Assembly (NCBI RefSeq): GCF_900240285.1 | Contig: NZ_OESS01000001.1 | Span: forward strand, 1,178,001-1,242,000 | Direction of reading: 5' to 3' | DNA from: Halobacillus sp. Marseille-P3879 | Lineage (GTDB): Bacteria; Bacillota; Bacilli; Bacillales; Halobacillaceae | DNA: 64,000 nt | Part shown: positions 8,361 through 17,361 of the stretch, piece after piece | Layout of the letters: every line of letters starts with the position of its first letter | Position numbering within the stretch: position 1 is the first letter of the stretch | The notes under the pieces: generated by a model | What the model was told of the DNA's origin: nothing | What the model saw: the letters and a program-made list of their open reading frames with translations, nothing else | Database searches by the model: none | Translations under genes and position numbers: made by a program

Positions 8361-9593
8361 ATGAAAAATTTTCGTTTAGCAGCTTTCCTTATCATGTTGT
8401 CGTTTTTTTTCGTTTTAGCCGGGTGTATCGATGATGCCTCAGAAGACGCTTCGGGTGAAAATGAAGCAGAAGCGGACACTGATGTAGAAGCCCCCGATAC
8501 AGAAGATGGAGAAGAAGTAGTCAACATTGGTTTTAGCGGACCACTGAGTGGATCAGCTGCATTTTATGGGGAACGATCACTTAATGGGATGAAAATGGCT
8601 GTGGAAGAGATAAACGAAGAAGGGTTTGAAGTGGAAGGGCAGACCTACAAAATGAACTTAGTTCCATTAGATGATAAATATCTTCCGAACGAAACGGCTT
8701 CTAACGCGAAGCGTCTGCTTCAAGAAAACGATACACCGATTATCTATTCTCCTCACAGTGGTGGAATTAAAGCTATGCAAGTATTTAATGAGGAGGATGA
8801 CTTTATTATTGGCGGTTATTCAAGTGAGCCGGCAATAACAGAAGAAGGCAACTCCTTGACTGTAAGAATTCCCCCTCGTTATGACGGCTACATGGAACCT
8901 TTCACCGAGTATTCTATGGAACGGTTTGGTGAAAAAATTGCGGCTCTGCCAACTTCTTCTCAGTACGGAAAAGACTGGTCAGAAAACTTGCTGCCTTATT
9001 GGGAAGAACAGGGCGGAGAGGTAGTTTATGACTCTTCCATAGATTTCTCTAAGGAAACTGATTTCTTTACGATTGTCACGAATGCACTGGAAGAGGATCC
9101 AGATGTTCTTTTTATCGGTGGTCCATCTGAACCAACAGCCAAATTGGCAAGCCAGGCGAGAGAGCTGGGCTTTGAAGGCGGGTTTATTGTTATGGATCAG
9201 GCCAAGCTTGATGAAATGAGAAAAGTGGTCAAAGAAGATACGTATGACCTCTTTGAAGGGTCGGTAGGGGTGACACCGTTAGTCGACTCAGAATATCCAG
9301 GCACAGATGAATTTGTAGAGAAATATCGGGAAGAGCATGATGAAGACCCGGGCTCTGAAGCAGGATTTCATTACGTTTCCATTTATGTATTTATGGAGGC
9401 AATGAAGGCTGCAGGGACGGTGGACAACCCTGGTGAAATCCGTGCACACATGCAGGATGGATTAGAACAATTGCCGGAAGACAAACAAGTTTACACCATC
9501 CCTGAAATTGGTGATGACGGAGGGTTTAACTCCGGATTGAGTATGGCTGCTGTTGAAGATGGTGAAATTGTCCCGATCGAAGTAGAAGAGTAA
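8361..9593 (+). CDS. Liv-type ABC transporter substrate-binding lipoprotein
   Basis: An ABC importer binding protein of about 410 residues in the periplasmic-binding fold type I (LivJ/amide-binding) family. It has a lipoprotein signal peptide with lipobox VLAGC (about residues 20-24), an acidic linker rich in Asp/Glu for some 30 residues, and then the domain start VVNIGFSGPLSGSAAFYG. The very low predicted pI suits a halophile surface protein. ATG 8361 is chosen; TTG 8358 directly before it is also possible with the AAGGGGAT site. It is the last transporter gene and is followed by a strong terminator. Ligand unknown; context points to a carboxylic acid rather than an amino acid. Confidence 0.9.
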   Translation: MKNFRLAAFLIMLSFFFVLAGCIDDASEDASGENEAEADTDVEAPDTEDGEEVVNIGFSGPLSGSAAFYGERSLNGMKMAVEEINEEGFEVEGQTYKMNLVPLDDKYLPNETASNAKRLLQENDTPIIYSPHSGGIKAMQVFNEEDDFIIGGYSSEPAITEEGNSLTVRIPPRYDGYMEPFTEYSMERFGEKIAALPTSSQYGKDWSENLLPYWEEQGGEVVYDSSIDFSKETDFFTIVTNALEEDPDVLFIGGPSEPTAKLASQARELGFEGGFIVMDQAKLDEMRKVVKEDTYDLFEGSVGVTPLVDSEYPGTDEFVEKYREEHDEDPGSEAGFHYVSIYVFMEAMKAAGTVDNPGEIRAHMQDGLEQLPEDKQVYTIPEIGDDGGFNSGLSMAAVEDGEIVPIEVEE

Positions 9594-9606
9594 TCTTGTT
9601 CGCTTT

Positions 9607-9646
9607 GGAAAAAACCAATCGAGACGGTCGTCGATTGGTTTTTTCC
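9607..9646 (+). terminator. Strong intrinsic terminator between binding protein and acyl-CoA dehydrogenase
   Basis: A perfect 16-base inverted repeat (GGAAAAAACCAATCGA and its complement) around an 8-base loop, ending in a T run. It begins 14 bases after the binding-protein stop. The next gene starts only 28 bases beyond it, leaving no room for a promoter, so it probably attenuates rather than fully separates the dehydrogenase genes. Confidence 0.9.
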
Positions 9647-9673
9647 ATTACGCTTAAAGGAGGAATGATTGGA

Positions 9674-10882
9674 TTGAATTTTGATCTAACCGATGAGCAG
9701 GAAATGGTAAGAAAAGTTGTCCGTCAATTCGTAGATAAAGAAATTAATCCTTATATACAGGAGTGGGATGAACAGGGGCATTTCGAAGTTTCTATTATCA
9801 AAAGGCTGGCTCAACTCGACTTAATGGGTGTGTGCATTCCGCAAAAATATGGTGGGAGCGGTATGGACTACAATACACTTGCACTCGTTTGTGAAGAGTT
9901 GGAACGGGGAGATACAGCCTTTCGTACAGCTGTTTCTGTCCACACCGGCCTGAATAGTATGACTCTCTTTCAATGGGGCACAGAAGTTCAAAAAGAAAAG
10001 TATCTGGTCCCCCAGGCAAAAGGAGAAAAAGTGGGTGCATTTGGTCTGACAGAACCGAATGCAGGATCAGACGTTGCCTCACTGCAAACTACAGCTGTAC
10101 GGAAAGAAGATTCATATATTATCAATGGGCAGAAAACGTGGATCTCCCTTTGTGATCATGCAGATCATTTTCTTGTCTTTGCTTATACCGACAAAAGTAA
10201 AAAGCATAACGGAATATCAGCATTTATCGTTGAACGTTCGATGCCGGGTTTTTCTTCTCAAGCCATTAAAGGGAAACTAGGAATTCGTGCTGGAAATACG
10301 GGAGAACTTTATTTTGACGACCTGGAAGTTCCTCATGAAAACATGCTCGGAGATGAAGGAGACGGCTTTAAGATTGCTATGTCCGCACTAGATAATGGGA
10401 GATTCACCGTAGCAGCGGGAGCATGCGGTCAAATTCTGGCTTGTTTGGAGGAAAGTGTGAAATATTGTAAGGAGCGAAAAACGTTTGGCAAGGAAATCGG
10501 TAAGCACCAACTCGTTCAACAAATGCTTGCAAAAATGGAGGCAGGTTACCATATGTCCCGGCTGCTTGTCTTTCGGGCAGGAGAATTAAAAAACCAGGGG
10601 CGGAGGAATACGAGGGAGACCTCTTTAGCTAAATGGCAGGCATGTGACTATGCGAATGAAGCGGCCAATGATGCGGTGCAGATTCACGGAGCATATGGCT
10701 ACTCCAATGAATATCCGGTAGAAAGATTTTTAAGAAACTCTAAGGCACCTGTTATTTATGAAGGAACCCGCGAAATTCATACCGTAATGCAGGCCGAATA
10801 TGTGCTGGGTTATCGTTTGGATAAGTCTTTATCGAAGCCCCTCCCATCGTGGGATGAAGAAAAAGCTTCAACGATGTACTAA
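9674..10882 (+). CDS. Acyl-CoA dehydrogenase
   Basis: FAD-dependent acyl-CoA dehydrogenase, 402 residues from TTG 9674. An open frame extends upstream through the terminator, but AAAGGAGG at 9656-9663 sits 10 bases before this TTG and the family start pattern MNFDLTDEQ begins here; ATG 9665 is too close to the RBS. Signature 1 GAFGLTEPNAGSD, the C-terminal QIHGAYGYSNEYPVERFLRN and the catalytic Glu in PVIYEGTREIH are present. The enzyme introduces the 2,3 double bond of acyl-CoA, passing electrons to ETF. Some features recall the glutaryl-CoA dehydrogenase branch, but chain preference cannot be assigned. Confidence 0.9.
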   Translation: MNFDLTDEQEMVRKVVRQFVDKEINPYIQEWDEQGHFEVSIIKRLAQLDLMGVCIPQKYGGSGMDYNTLALVCEELERGDTAFRTAVSVHTGLNSMTLFQWGTEVQKEKYLVPQAKGEKVGAFGLTEPNAGSDVASLQTTAVRKEDSYIINGQKTWISLCDHADHFLVFAYTDKSKKHNGISAFIVERSMPGFSSQAIKGKLGIRAGNTGELYFDDLEVPHENMLGDEGDGFKIAMSALDNGRFTVAAGACGQILACLEESVKYCKERKTFGKEIGKHQLVQQMLAKMEAGYHMSRLLVFRAGELKNQGRRNTRETSLAKWQACDYANEAANDAVQIHGAYGYSNEYPVERFLRNSKAPVIYEGTREIHTVMQAEYVLGYRLDKSLSKPLPSWDEEKASTMY

Positions 10883-10912
10883 TGGAGAATTTGAAAAAAG
10901 GAGGGGATACGG

Positions 10913-12061
10913 ATGAATTTTCATTTAGACGAAGACATTGAATTTCTTAAGAAAAGTGTAAGGGACTTTATCCAAACTGAAGTGGAAGCTGTGGCTATGG
11001 ACATAGAAAAAGAAGACAAAATCCCTGAACGAATTATGAGAATGTCGAAAGAAATGGGGTTATTTGGGTTAAGTATTCCTGAAGAGTACGGTGGTCTTGG
11101 GATCGGGATGGTTGGGAAATGTGCGCTTTATGAGGAAATTGGCGCCACACATAATGGTTATACCACTCTTATAGGGGCACATACAGGAATAGGCACGGTC
11201 GGTTTAGTAGAACTTGGAAGTTCCAAACAAAAAGAGAAATACTTACCATCTCTGGCCCGGGGTGAATCCATTGGGGCTTTCGCCCTTACAGAACCAAGCG
11301 CGGGTTCGAACGCCACAAATTTAAAAACGACAGCAGTGAAAAAGGGAGACCAGTACATTCTTAATGGAAGAAAGCATTACATTACCAACGCTACGGAGGC
11401 AGACATTTTTACCGTTATGGCAGTTACCGACGCAAGTAAAGGGGCTAAAGGCATTACCTCCTTTATTGTTGAAAAAGATTTTCCGGGCTTTCACGTCGGG
11501 GCAGTTGAGCCTAAAATGGGGCTGCACGGCTCGCAGTCAGCAGAGATCATTTTAGAAGACTGCGAGGTTCCCGCTGTTAACATCTTAGGAGAAGAAGGAC
11601 AAGGCTACGTCAACGCTCTCAAAATTCTAGCGAATGGACGCGCAGGATTAGCTGCAAGGAATCTTGGATCATGCCAGAAATTATTAGACTTATCTATGAC
11701 ATATGTGCAAGAGAGGGAACAATTCGGGGTTCCGATTATTGAGCACCAGGCGGTCGCTCACATGGTGTCGGAAATGGCGGTAGAGATTGAAGCTTTACGA
11801 TCTTTTACCTACCGGGTGGCATGGATGGTAGATGAAGGAGTAAAAATCATTAAAGAAGCAGCCATGCTGAAGCTTTACGGTTCTGAAGTATACAATCGTG
11901 TGGCTGATAAAGCTGTTCAAGTGCACGGAGGAATAGGTTATATCTCTGATTATCCGATCGAGCGGTTCTTCCGCGATGCGAGAATTACCAGAATCTATGA
12001 AGGAACTTCAGAAATTCAAAAAAATATCATTGCGGGACAGCTGCGAAAAGAATACGGTTAG
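10913..12061 (+). CDS. Acyl-CoA dehydrogenase (second copy in cluster)
   Basis: A 382-residue acyl-CoA dehydrogenase with signature GAFALTEPSAGSN, the second signature QVHGGIGYISDYPIERFFRD and catalytic Glu in TRIYEGTSEIQ. It is clearly divergent from the preceding dehydrogenase, so the two probably act on different chain lengths or on successive intermediates of the same pathway. AAAAGGAGGGG RBS, 30 bases after the first dehydrogenase and 23 before the thiolase; one transcript is likely. Confidence 0.92.
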   Translation: MNFHLDEDIEFLKKSVRDFIQTEVEAVAMDIEKEDKIPERIMRMSKEMGLFGLSIPEEYGGLGIGMVGKCALYEEIGATHNGYTTLIGAHTGIGTVGLVELGSSKQKEKYLPSLARGESIGAFALTEPSAGSNATNLKTTAVKKGDQYILNGRKHYITNATEADIFTVMAVTDASKGAKGITSFIVEKDFPGFHVGAVEPKMGLHGSQSAEIILEDCEVPAVNILGEEGQGYVNALKILANGRAGLAARNLGSCQKLLDLSMTYVQEREQFGVPIIEHQAVAHMVSEMAVEIEALRSFTYRVAWMVDEGVKIIKEAAMLKLYGSEVYNRVADKAVQVHGGIGYISDYPIERFFRDARITRIYEGTSEIQKNIIAGQLRKEYG

Positions 12062-12084
12062 GAAGCGAAAAAGGAGGGATTTGG

Positions 12085-13269
12085 ATGAAAGACTCTCATG
12101 TTATTGTTAGTGCAGTAAGAACCCCGATCGGCTGTTATGGAGGATCTTTTAAAAACCTTTCCTCCGGTCACTTAGCTTCAATTGGGATAAAAGAGTCTAT
12201 TGAACGAGCAGGTATTAGCTTTGAACAAGTGGATGAAGTTATTTTGGGGGAAGTCAGACAGTCAACAGAATCATCCAATGTTGCTAGAGTTGCTGCATTG
12301 CGAGCGGGCATTCCCGAATCCTCCACAGCTTATACGATTAATCGATTATGTGCTTCTGGAATGCAGGCCGCAGCATCGGCAGTTCAGCAGATTACTTTTG
12401 GGCAAGCCGGGATCGTAGTAGCGGGAGGGACAGAAAGCATGAGCCGCTCGCCAATTTATTTAAGGAATTCCAGGTTTGGAGGGGATCGTACTGAATTGAT
12501 AGATTCGAACTTCGAGGCTGGTCAGCAGCCTCAAGAAATATATGGAAGTAATCTTGGAATGGGAATGACAGCAGAAAACGTAGCCGAGCGCTATGGAATC
12601 TCAAGAGAAGCTCAGGATTTATTTGCTTTGGAAAGTCAAAAGCGTACAGCCCAGGCTGTTGATGAAGGCAAATTTAAGGAAGAGGTTGTACCGGTAGAGG
12701 TTAGGGAAAAGAAGAAATCCTATATAGTTGGTGCCGATGAATACCCTCGTCCAGAGACTACAATGGAAAAGCTGACCTCTTTGAAGCCTGTCTTCAAAGA
12801 AAGTGGAACCGTAACGGCGGGAAATGCATGTGGACGGAATGATGGATCTGCAGCTATGGTTATAATGAAAGAGTCCCATGCAAAAAAATTAGGACTGACT
12901 CCTATAGTGAAAATTGTAGATTGGTCTGTCGCAGGCGTATCGCCAGCAATCATGGGAGTGGGTCCTGTGCCTGCTGTAAAAAAATTATTAGAGAAAACCC
13001 ACAAACGTTTAGAGGATATCGGGCTGATTGAGTTGAACGAAGCATTTGCCTCTCAAGCATTAGCCGTTATTCAAGAACTTAACTTAGACGTAAACAAAGT
13101 TAATGTCAATGGAGGCGCCATTGCTCTCGGCCATCCTGTCGGGGCGAGCGGATCAAGAATTATTATCACGCTTCTTCATGAAATGAAGAGAAGGGGAGAA
13201 TCTTTAGGGATTGCTGCTTTATGCGCTGGCGGTGGTCAGGGAATGGCCATCATGCTCGAACAAATCTAG
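12085..13269 (+). CDS. Acetyl-CoA C-acyltransferase (second thiolase)
   Basis: A 394-residue thiolase with active-site Cys in INRLCASGMQAA, NEAFASQ, catalytic His in GGAIALGHPVGASG and CAGGGQG near the end. It differs substantially from the thiolase at 60 (the insert around residues 125-145 is longer), so it is not a recent duplicate. AAAAGGAGGG RBS. It ends the cluster; the only downstream element is a dispersed repeat whose hairpin may terminate transcription. Confidence 0.92.
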   Translation: MKDSHVIVSAVRTPIGCYGGSFKNLSSGHLASIGIKESIERAGISFEQVDEVILGEVRQSTESSNVARVAALRAGIPESSTAYTINRLCASGMQAAASAVQQITFGQAGIVVAGGTESMSRSPIYLRNSRFGGDRTELIDSNFEAGQQPQEIYGSNLGMGMTAENVAERYGISREAQDLFALESQKRTAQAVDEGKFKEEVVPVEVREKKKSYIVGADEYPRPETTMEKLTSLKPVFKESGTVTAGNACGRNDGSAAMVIMKESHAKKLGLTPIVKIVDWSVAGVSPAIMGVGPVPAVKKLLEKTHKRLEDIGLIELNEAFASQALAVIQELNLDVNKVNVNGGAIALGHPVGASGSRIIITLLHEMKRRGESLGIAALCAGGGQGMAIMLEQI

Positions 13270-13274
13270 TGATC

Positions 13275-13450
13275 GGGACTGGGGCATAAGTAAAGCAGTG
13301 ATTTCAAAAAACGAACATTCGTATAAACGCAGATCATTAGTGAAGTATTTTGACCGAGCGATGGGAAATTCTCTTTAACATAAATAATCCGAACTGATTT
13401 CTACAGAATCAGTCGGATTATTTTATGATTTATTTAGTTTTGTCCCAGAC
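13275..13450 (+). repeat. MITE-like dispersed repeat, copy 1 (short form)
   Basis: Copy 1 of a repeat seen four times in the window. The left end CTGGGGCATAAG and the right end, read as complement CTGGGACAAAACT, form an imperfect terminal inverted repeat. The internal block GCAGTGATxxxAAAAAACGAAC is shared with copy 3. The right part carries a long hairpin, AATAATCCGAACTGATT at 13383 with its complement ending near 13423. Compared with copies 2 and 3 the middle (CACGCAGGAAAG...GGACGGAGCGAT) is mostly deleted. It lies between convergent genes and its hairpin followed by T-rich sequence may serve as their terminator. Confidence 0.75.
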
Positions 13451-13459
13451 TGTTTTTGA

Positions 13460-14398
13460 TCAATGAACACCAATAAACAATCCAAGCCATACGGCATTTA
13501 CTATCGCAAGCATTAAAATAATTTTTTCGTAAGCAGAAACTTGATAATGATTCTCTACATCCATTTTATAGACAAGTGTGGCGGAGGCTCCAGCAAAAAC
13601 AAGTACACCGAAAGCAGCTGCAATTCGATCTCCTCCCAGCCAGAAGGCACATCCCGCCGTCATTCCGAAATATATAAGAGCAGGCAGCCGGCTGAAAGGA
13701 AGTCCGTAACGTTTGACCGCCCACACAACACTAGTTCGTTTAATAGGATCAGCCTGCCGGTCCGCTTCCCGGTCGGGGATATGATGTACCATTACCCAGG
13801 CTATACAAAACAATGCGTTAATAACTGCATTCTGCCACACCCATAAAGGCATATCGTCCAACGTCAGCCAGGCCCCGGCTAATCCGAGAAACAACACGGA
13901 TGGAAAGGTGGACAGCCATTCTCCAAGGAACGGTCGATAGCTGAATTGTAGAGGGGGAAGAGAATAAGAAGCAGCGCCCCATACTCCAATTCCAAGAAGA
14001 ACAGCCAGCTTGTAATAACCAAGAAAGAGGAAAGCTAAAATGATTACAATAAGAAATGTAAGCAGGCTTTTACCCAGATTCCAAAGAAGGCCGGGAGTCA
14101 TGTAACCTGTCTGTATAACCCTGCTCCCTCCTGATAGAATTCCAGGACTATGGAGATCAGTACCTGATAAATGGTCAACGTAGTCGTTTAGCAGATGAGT
14201 CAGAACTCCATGAATAATGAAAGCTCCGAGTAATAGTGAAATAAACAACACCGTTAAAGATTGAGAGGGTAAAGATGAGTAAAGATACAAGGGAAGAATT
14301 GTAGACACAATCGTTGCAACGCTGGAAGAAATGACAGCGATTGAACGAAGTAACAGCCAGCCTCCTTTAATAGTAGTTAAGACCTGCTTTGTTGACAT
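13460..14398 (-). CDS. UbiA-family prenyltransferase (MenA-like)
   Basis: An integral membrane prenyltransferase of about 312 residues. The first Asp-rich motif NDYVDHLSGTD and the second DREADRQAD, both Mg-diphosphate binding, are visible, together with about eight to nine hydrophobic segments. ATG 14398 is preferred over ATG 14416 because a GGAGAGG site lies between them. MenA-type enzymes attach a prenyl chain to 1,4-dihydroxy-2-naphthoate in menaquinone synthesis; no other men genes are nearby, so a paralogue with another acceptor is possible. Monocistronic, convergent to the acyl-CoA cluster. Confidence 0.82.
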   Translation of the reverse strand: MSTKQVLTTIKGGWLLLRSIAVISSSVATIVSTILPLYLYSSLPSQSLTVLFISLLLGAFIIHGVLTHLLNDYVDHLSGTDLHSPGILSGGSRVIQTGYMTPGLLWNLGKSLLTFLIVIILAFLFLGYYKLAVLLGIGVWGAASYSLPPLQFSYRPFLGEWLSTFPSVLFLGLAGAWLTLDDMPLWVWQNAVINALFCIAWVMVHHIPDREADRQADPIKRTSVVWAVKRYGLPFSRLPALIYFGMTAGCAFWLGGDRIAAAFGVLVFAGASATLVYKMDVENHYQVSAYEKIILMLAIVNAVWLGLFIGVH

Positions 14399-14555
14399 GG
14401 ATAACCTCTCCTTCATTTAACCGGACTAAACCCTAATTCAATACCCTTATTCAGGGCAAGTAAATCATTAAATTCATGACAGCACCTTTTGTCATACTAG
14501 GACGCGGAAGGAAAGCCAGGCTGCTGAATTAACATCACATAATAGAGAAGGTGCC

Positions 14556-14687
14556 ATGGAGATTCAACCTTGGGAAATTGAAAAGGAGCAAATCATAAAT
14601 CCGGGCGAAGGGTATGAAAAAGAAATGTGGACTTATTTAGAAGAGATTTTTTATGGGATCTCCATTATCATCATTTCAGTGGAATAA
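14556..14687 (+). CDS. Small ORF, 43 residues, with own RBS and terminator
   Basis: ATG 14556 follows GAGAAGGTG at a suitable distance and opens 43 codons: an acidic N-terminal part (MEIQPWEIEKEQ...), then a short hydrophobic tail (FYGISIIIISVE). A strong terminator begins 7 bases after the stop. I do not recognise the protein. RBS plus immediate terminator argue that it is expressed, but the length is small and there is no homology evidence. The terminator also serves the convergent peptidase gene, which weakens that argument. Confidence 0.4.
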   Translation: MEIQPWEIEKEQIINPGEGYEKEMWTYLEEIFYGISIIIISVE

Positions 14688-14693
14688 TCATAT

Positions 14694-14738
14694 AAGAAGG
14701 CTGTCCTCGTGTAAACGATAAGGACAGCCTTCTTTTTA
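14694..14738. terminator. Bidirectional intrinsic terminator
   Basis: A perfect 14-base stem (AAGAAGGCTGTCCT and its complement) with a 13-base loop, flanked by a T run on the plus side and A-rich sequence on the other. It lies between the small ORF at 14556 and the convergent peptidase gene ending at 14787. Confidence 0.88.
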
Positions 14739-14786
14739 CTATTCTCTATCGAATTGTCAAGGCTTTTTGACGGGGATCAGCAGGCT

Positions 14787-15827
14787 TTACTCTCCATAGC
14801 CGCTTTCCGGCAGTTCATCCCAGAAGGAGGTGTCTGCTTCATTAATCGATCCATCAGCGATAGATTCAAGTGCTGCTTCCATTGCGGTTACTGCTTGCTG
14901 AATCAGCTTCCCGTTACTTTTTTGTCCGAGTACATAATCATCGTATTCATGATCAGCCATTCCACGCATTTCAAAGAGAAGAGTAGCTACGTCATATTCA
15001 ACGGCCAGTCCATTTCGGCTGATCGTTTCGGCGCTGCCTCCTGGATATTTAGACAACAGTCCATACCCCTTGTCACTAACAGCTTCGTAAACAACAGATC
15101 CTAACTGTTTTGAACGTTCCAGCACTTCATCGTCTACGTTTTCCGTAGTTGGATAAAGAATCGAACCTGAAACCAGTTCATCAGAATCCCCTAGAGTGGT
15201 TTGGGTTCCTTGATGGTGAAGGTCAATCATGTAATCAGGGTTATATTTAGCCAGCACATTGTCGTGAAAGGCTTTGGTTTCCGGCTGCTCTCGATCCACA
15301 TGATCCCGGTTTAAATCAACCTCGTTTGCATTATAGCGAGTATGGGTGCCGGCAACGTAGTCATCTAAAGAGAAATTGACGTCCCCCTCAGCTCCATCTA
15401 CATTTAAGCGGGGAGCAATCAGAACGTTTACATTATCTAATATTTCCTGATTGTTTTTTCCATTGGAGGTTAATGATTTAATCAGCTGAAGTGCCCCTTC
15501 GGTTGTCAGCGTTTCGTTCCCATGCTGCTGGGTTAAGAATAAGACCGTTGGATTGTCTTCATTTGTTCCGAATTTTGCTAAGTACAAGTCTCTTCCTTTT
15601 ACTGATTCTCCATATGTTTCGAGTTCCATAGCTTCTGATTGGCTGTCAGCCTTCTCTAACACCTTTACCATTTCGTCGTAATCATGAAGACGTTCATTTT
15701 TAATGGTCTCATTACCTCCATAATTAGGACCATTGGCTCCATTGTCACCCGCTAAGACCGTTCCTGTTACTGTCCCGGCAGCCAGTAATGTTACTGTTAA
15801 AGCTGCGCTCAAGACTTTTTTCCTCAT
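14787..15827 (-). CDS. Secreted M14-family zinc carboxypeptidase
   Basis: A 346-residue exported metallopeptidase. A Sec signal peptide occupies the first 26 residues (MRKKVLSAALTVTLLAAGTV, cleavage near VLA-GD). Zinc ligands are seen as H and E in QQHGNETLTTEGA and H in MIDLHHQGTQ; the catalytic Glu is probably in LLFEMRG. RxxN substrate contacts fit APRLNVDG and DLNRDH. The mature protein is short and acidic, with only the catalytic domain. It should trim C-terminal residues from peptides outside the cell. Another M14-type gene follows on the same strand but 230 bases apart. Confidence 0.88.
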   Translation of the reverse strand: MRKKVLSAALTVTLLAAGTVTGTVLAGDNGANGPNYGGNETIKNERLHDYDEMVKVLEKADSQSEAMELETYGESVKGRDLYLAKFGTNEDNPTVLFLTQQHGNETLTTEGALQLIKSLTSNGKNNQEILDNVNVLIAPRLNVDGAEGDVNFSLDDYVAGTHTRYNANEVDLNRDHVDREQPETKAFHDNVLAKYNPDYMIDLHHQGTQTTLGDSDELVSGSILYPTTENVDDEVLERSKQLGSVVYEAVSDKGYGLLSKYPGGSAETISRNGLAVEYDVATLLFEMRGMADHEYDDYVLGQKSNGKLIQQAVTAMEAALESIADGSINEADTSFWDELPESGYGE

Positions 15828-16012
15828 GATTCATCATCCTCCTTCATAATTTGCTGTATAGACCACTTCAATAAAAATCATGGAATCCCTTCAAATTTCA
15901 GGAAAATAATAACATGGTACCAGTTCAGGGTAGTTGATTAGTAGGGGAGTTTGAAGGCGGTAAGACGATGGTCCCGATCAGAGGGATAAAAATGGTGGGT
16001 GAAAAGTAGTGT

Positions 16013-16041
16013 AACATGCTCCAGCGTTGCTGAAGCATGTT
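16013..16041 (-). terminator. Terminator of the DUF2817 peptidase gene
   Basis: Inverted repeat AACATGCTCCAGC / GCTGAAGCATGTT with a 3-base loop, about 20 bases past the stop at 16061. The T-tract on the minus strand is weak (ACACTACTTTT), so efficiency is uncertain. Confidence 0.6.
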
Positions 16042-16060
16042 CGTTTCATGACAAGAACGG

Positions 16061-17182
16061 TTATTTAAGAACTCCTTCTTTAGTTAAAACCTTCTCAATG
16101 GCCAGCTGTGCTTCCTTTATTACTGCAGATTTCCACTCTTTTTCCTGAGGATAGAACATATTGTATAACTCACTTAGCACCCACTTTCTGTCTTCCTCAT
16201 CCTCTGCCCCTTCCCAGTACAATTGATTCTCCAGAATAATAGTAGTAAATTCACGGAGTTCGGCTTCTCGATCTGTTCCAAATGTACCAAACTCAAACAG
16301 TGCAGAAAATAAGTCAGTGTTTGGGAATTCTTCTTTTTGTAACTTATAGAAATGGTTGGTAGAATCTCCTTTAACTTTTTGAGGAGTAAACTTTTGAATG
16401 TTAGTTAAGCTGTATTCTTCCTTCAGTTCTTGTTCATTTAAAGGCTCATGCTCAGAAACCACGAGTGTAATCTCATTGGTTGGTCCCAAAGCCGAATGCC
16501 AGTCCATATGGATCACTCGGAAAAATGTTGACAGCAGCCGGCGTTGTACTTCTTTTAAATAAACGGTGGATTCTTCTTCTTGAGAACCTCCATAATAAAC
16601 ACCCCGCTTAAATTCGTATTGACCCATTCCCTTCGCTTTTTTAATCGCCTGGTAACTTTGATCAGCCATACCCCTGCTTAATTGGTGATAGAGCTCTGCT
16701 TTTTCCTTTTTTATATCTTTTAGTACTCCATTTGGCAGAAACAATTTACTGTTTTCTGCAAAGTTTTCGTTAATGTCAGAAGGGACAGAAGAAGGGTTGT
16801 AAAAATAATTGCGGTTTAAATCAATGTTATTTTCAGTGACTCTTCGCATGTGCTTCATTCCCCATGGGTTAAGTGCATGAATTAAACATATTCCAGTTGT
16901 AGAAGGGTCGAGATGATCAAGATAGTACTCAGCAAACATTTGAGTAACCGCGGCGCCCGCATATCCCTCAATACCATGTTCGCCCGTGGTGAAAAAAACA
17001 ACTTGCTCATTTGAATGGAGGGCTTCAGAATAAATGGTATCAATCGTTAAATCTTCCTCCTGACCAATCTTTTTCGTTGTCAGTTCAGCTGCCGGCCATT
17101 TTTTTCTGACAGCATCCAATAGCTTCCGAAATGCATTACGTGATTCCTCATATGTGCTTGAAAAATATAATTCTGCCTGCAT
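16061..17182 (-). CDS. DUF2817 (M14-like) metallopeptidase
   Basis: A 373-residue cytoplasmic protein without signal peptide. The zinc motif TTGEHGIEGYAGA (His and Glu ligands), DLNRNY (Arg/Asn substrate pocket), HMDWHSALGP (third ligand) and LFEFGTFG (catalytic Glu) follow the layout of the DUF2817 branch of M14 carboxypeptidases. The substrate of this family is poorly known; an aminoacyl or peptide amidase role is likely. RBS AAGGATGGG. It stands alone, head-to-head with the small gene at 17362. Confidence 0.8.
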   Translation of the reverse strand: MQAELYFSSTYEESRNAFRKLLDAVRKKWPAAELTTKKIGQEEDLTIDTIYSEALHSNEQVVFFTTGEHGIEGYAGAAVTQMFAEYYLDHLDPSTTGICLIHALNPWGMKHMRRVTENNIDLNRNYFYNPSSVPSDINENFAENSKLFLPNGVLKDIKKEKAELYHQLSRGMADQSYQAIKKAKGMGQYEFKRGVYYGGSQEEESTVYLKEVQRRLLSTFFRVIHMDWHSALGPTNEITLVVSEHEPLNEQELKEEYSLTNIQKFTPQKVKGDSTNHFYKLQKEEFPNTDLFSALFEFGTFGTDREAELREFTTIILENQLYWEGAEDEEDRKWVLSELYNMFYPQEKEWKSAVIKEAQLAIEKVLTKEGVLK

Positions 17183-17361
17183 TGTTATCCCATCCTTAAT
17201 TTTTAAAGATATTACTTGATTACCAGGAAGTTTAATGATTAAACATGGTCTAAGTAATAATCAGAGGGAATAGTTGGGAAAGTAAATTTATCACTAAAAA
17301 TAAAGCTATATTTTTGATACACTTTTATATAATAGTGTTGGAAGAAGGTGGGTTGGTTTTT

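Noticed and set aside
9596-9673. Upstream extension of the acyl-CoA dehydrogenase frame
   Set aside because: It runs through a perfect intrinsic terminator, and the RBS and family N-terminus point to TTG 9674.
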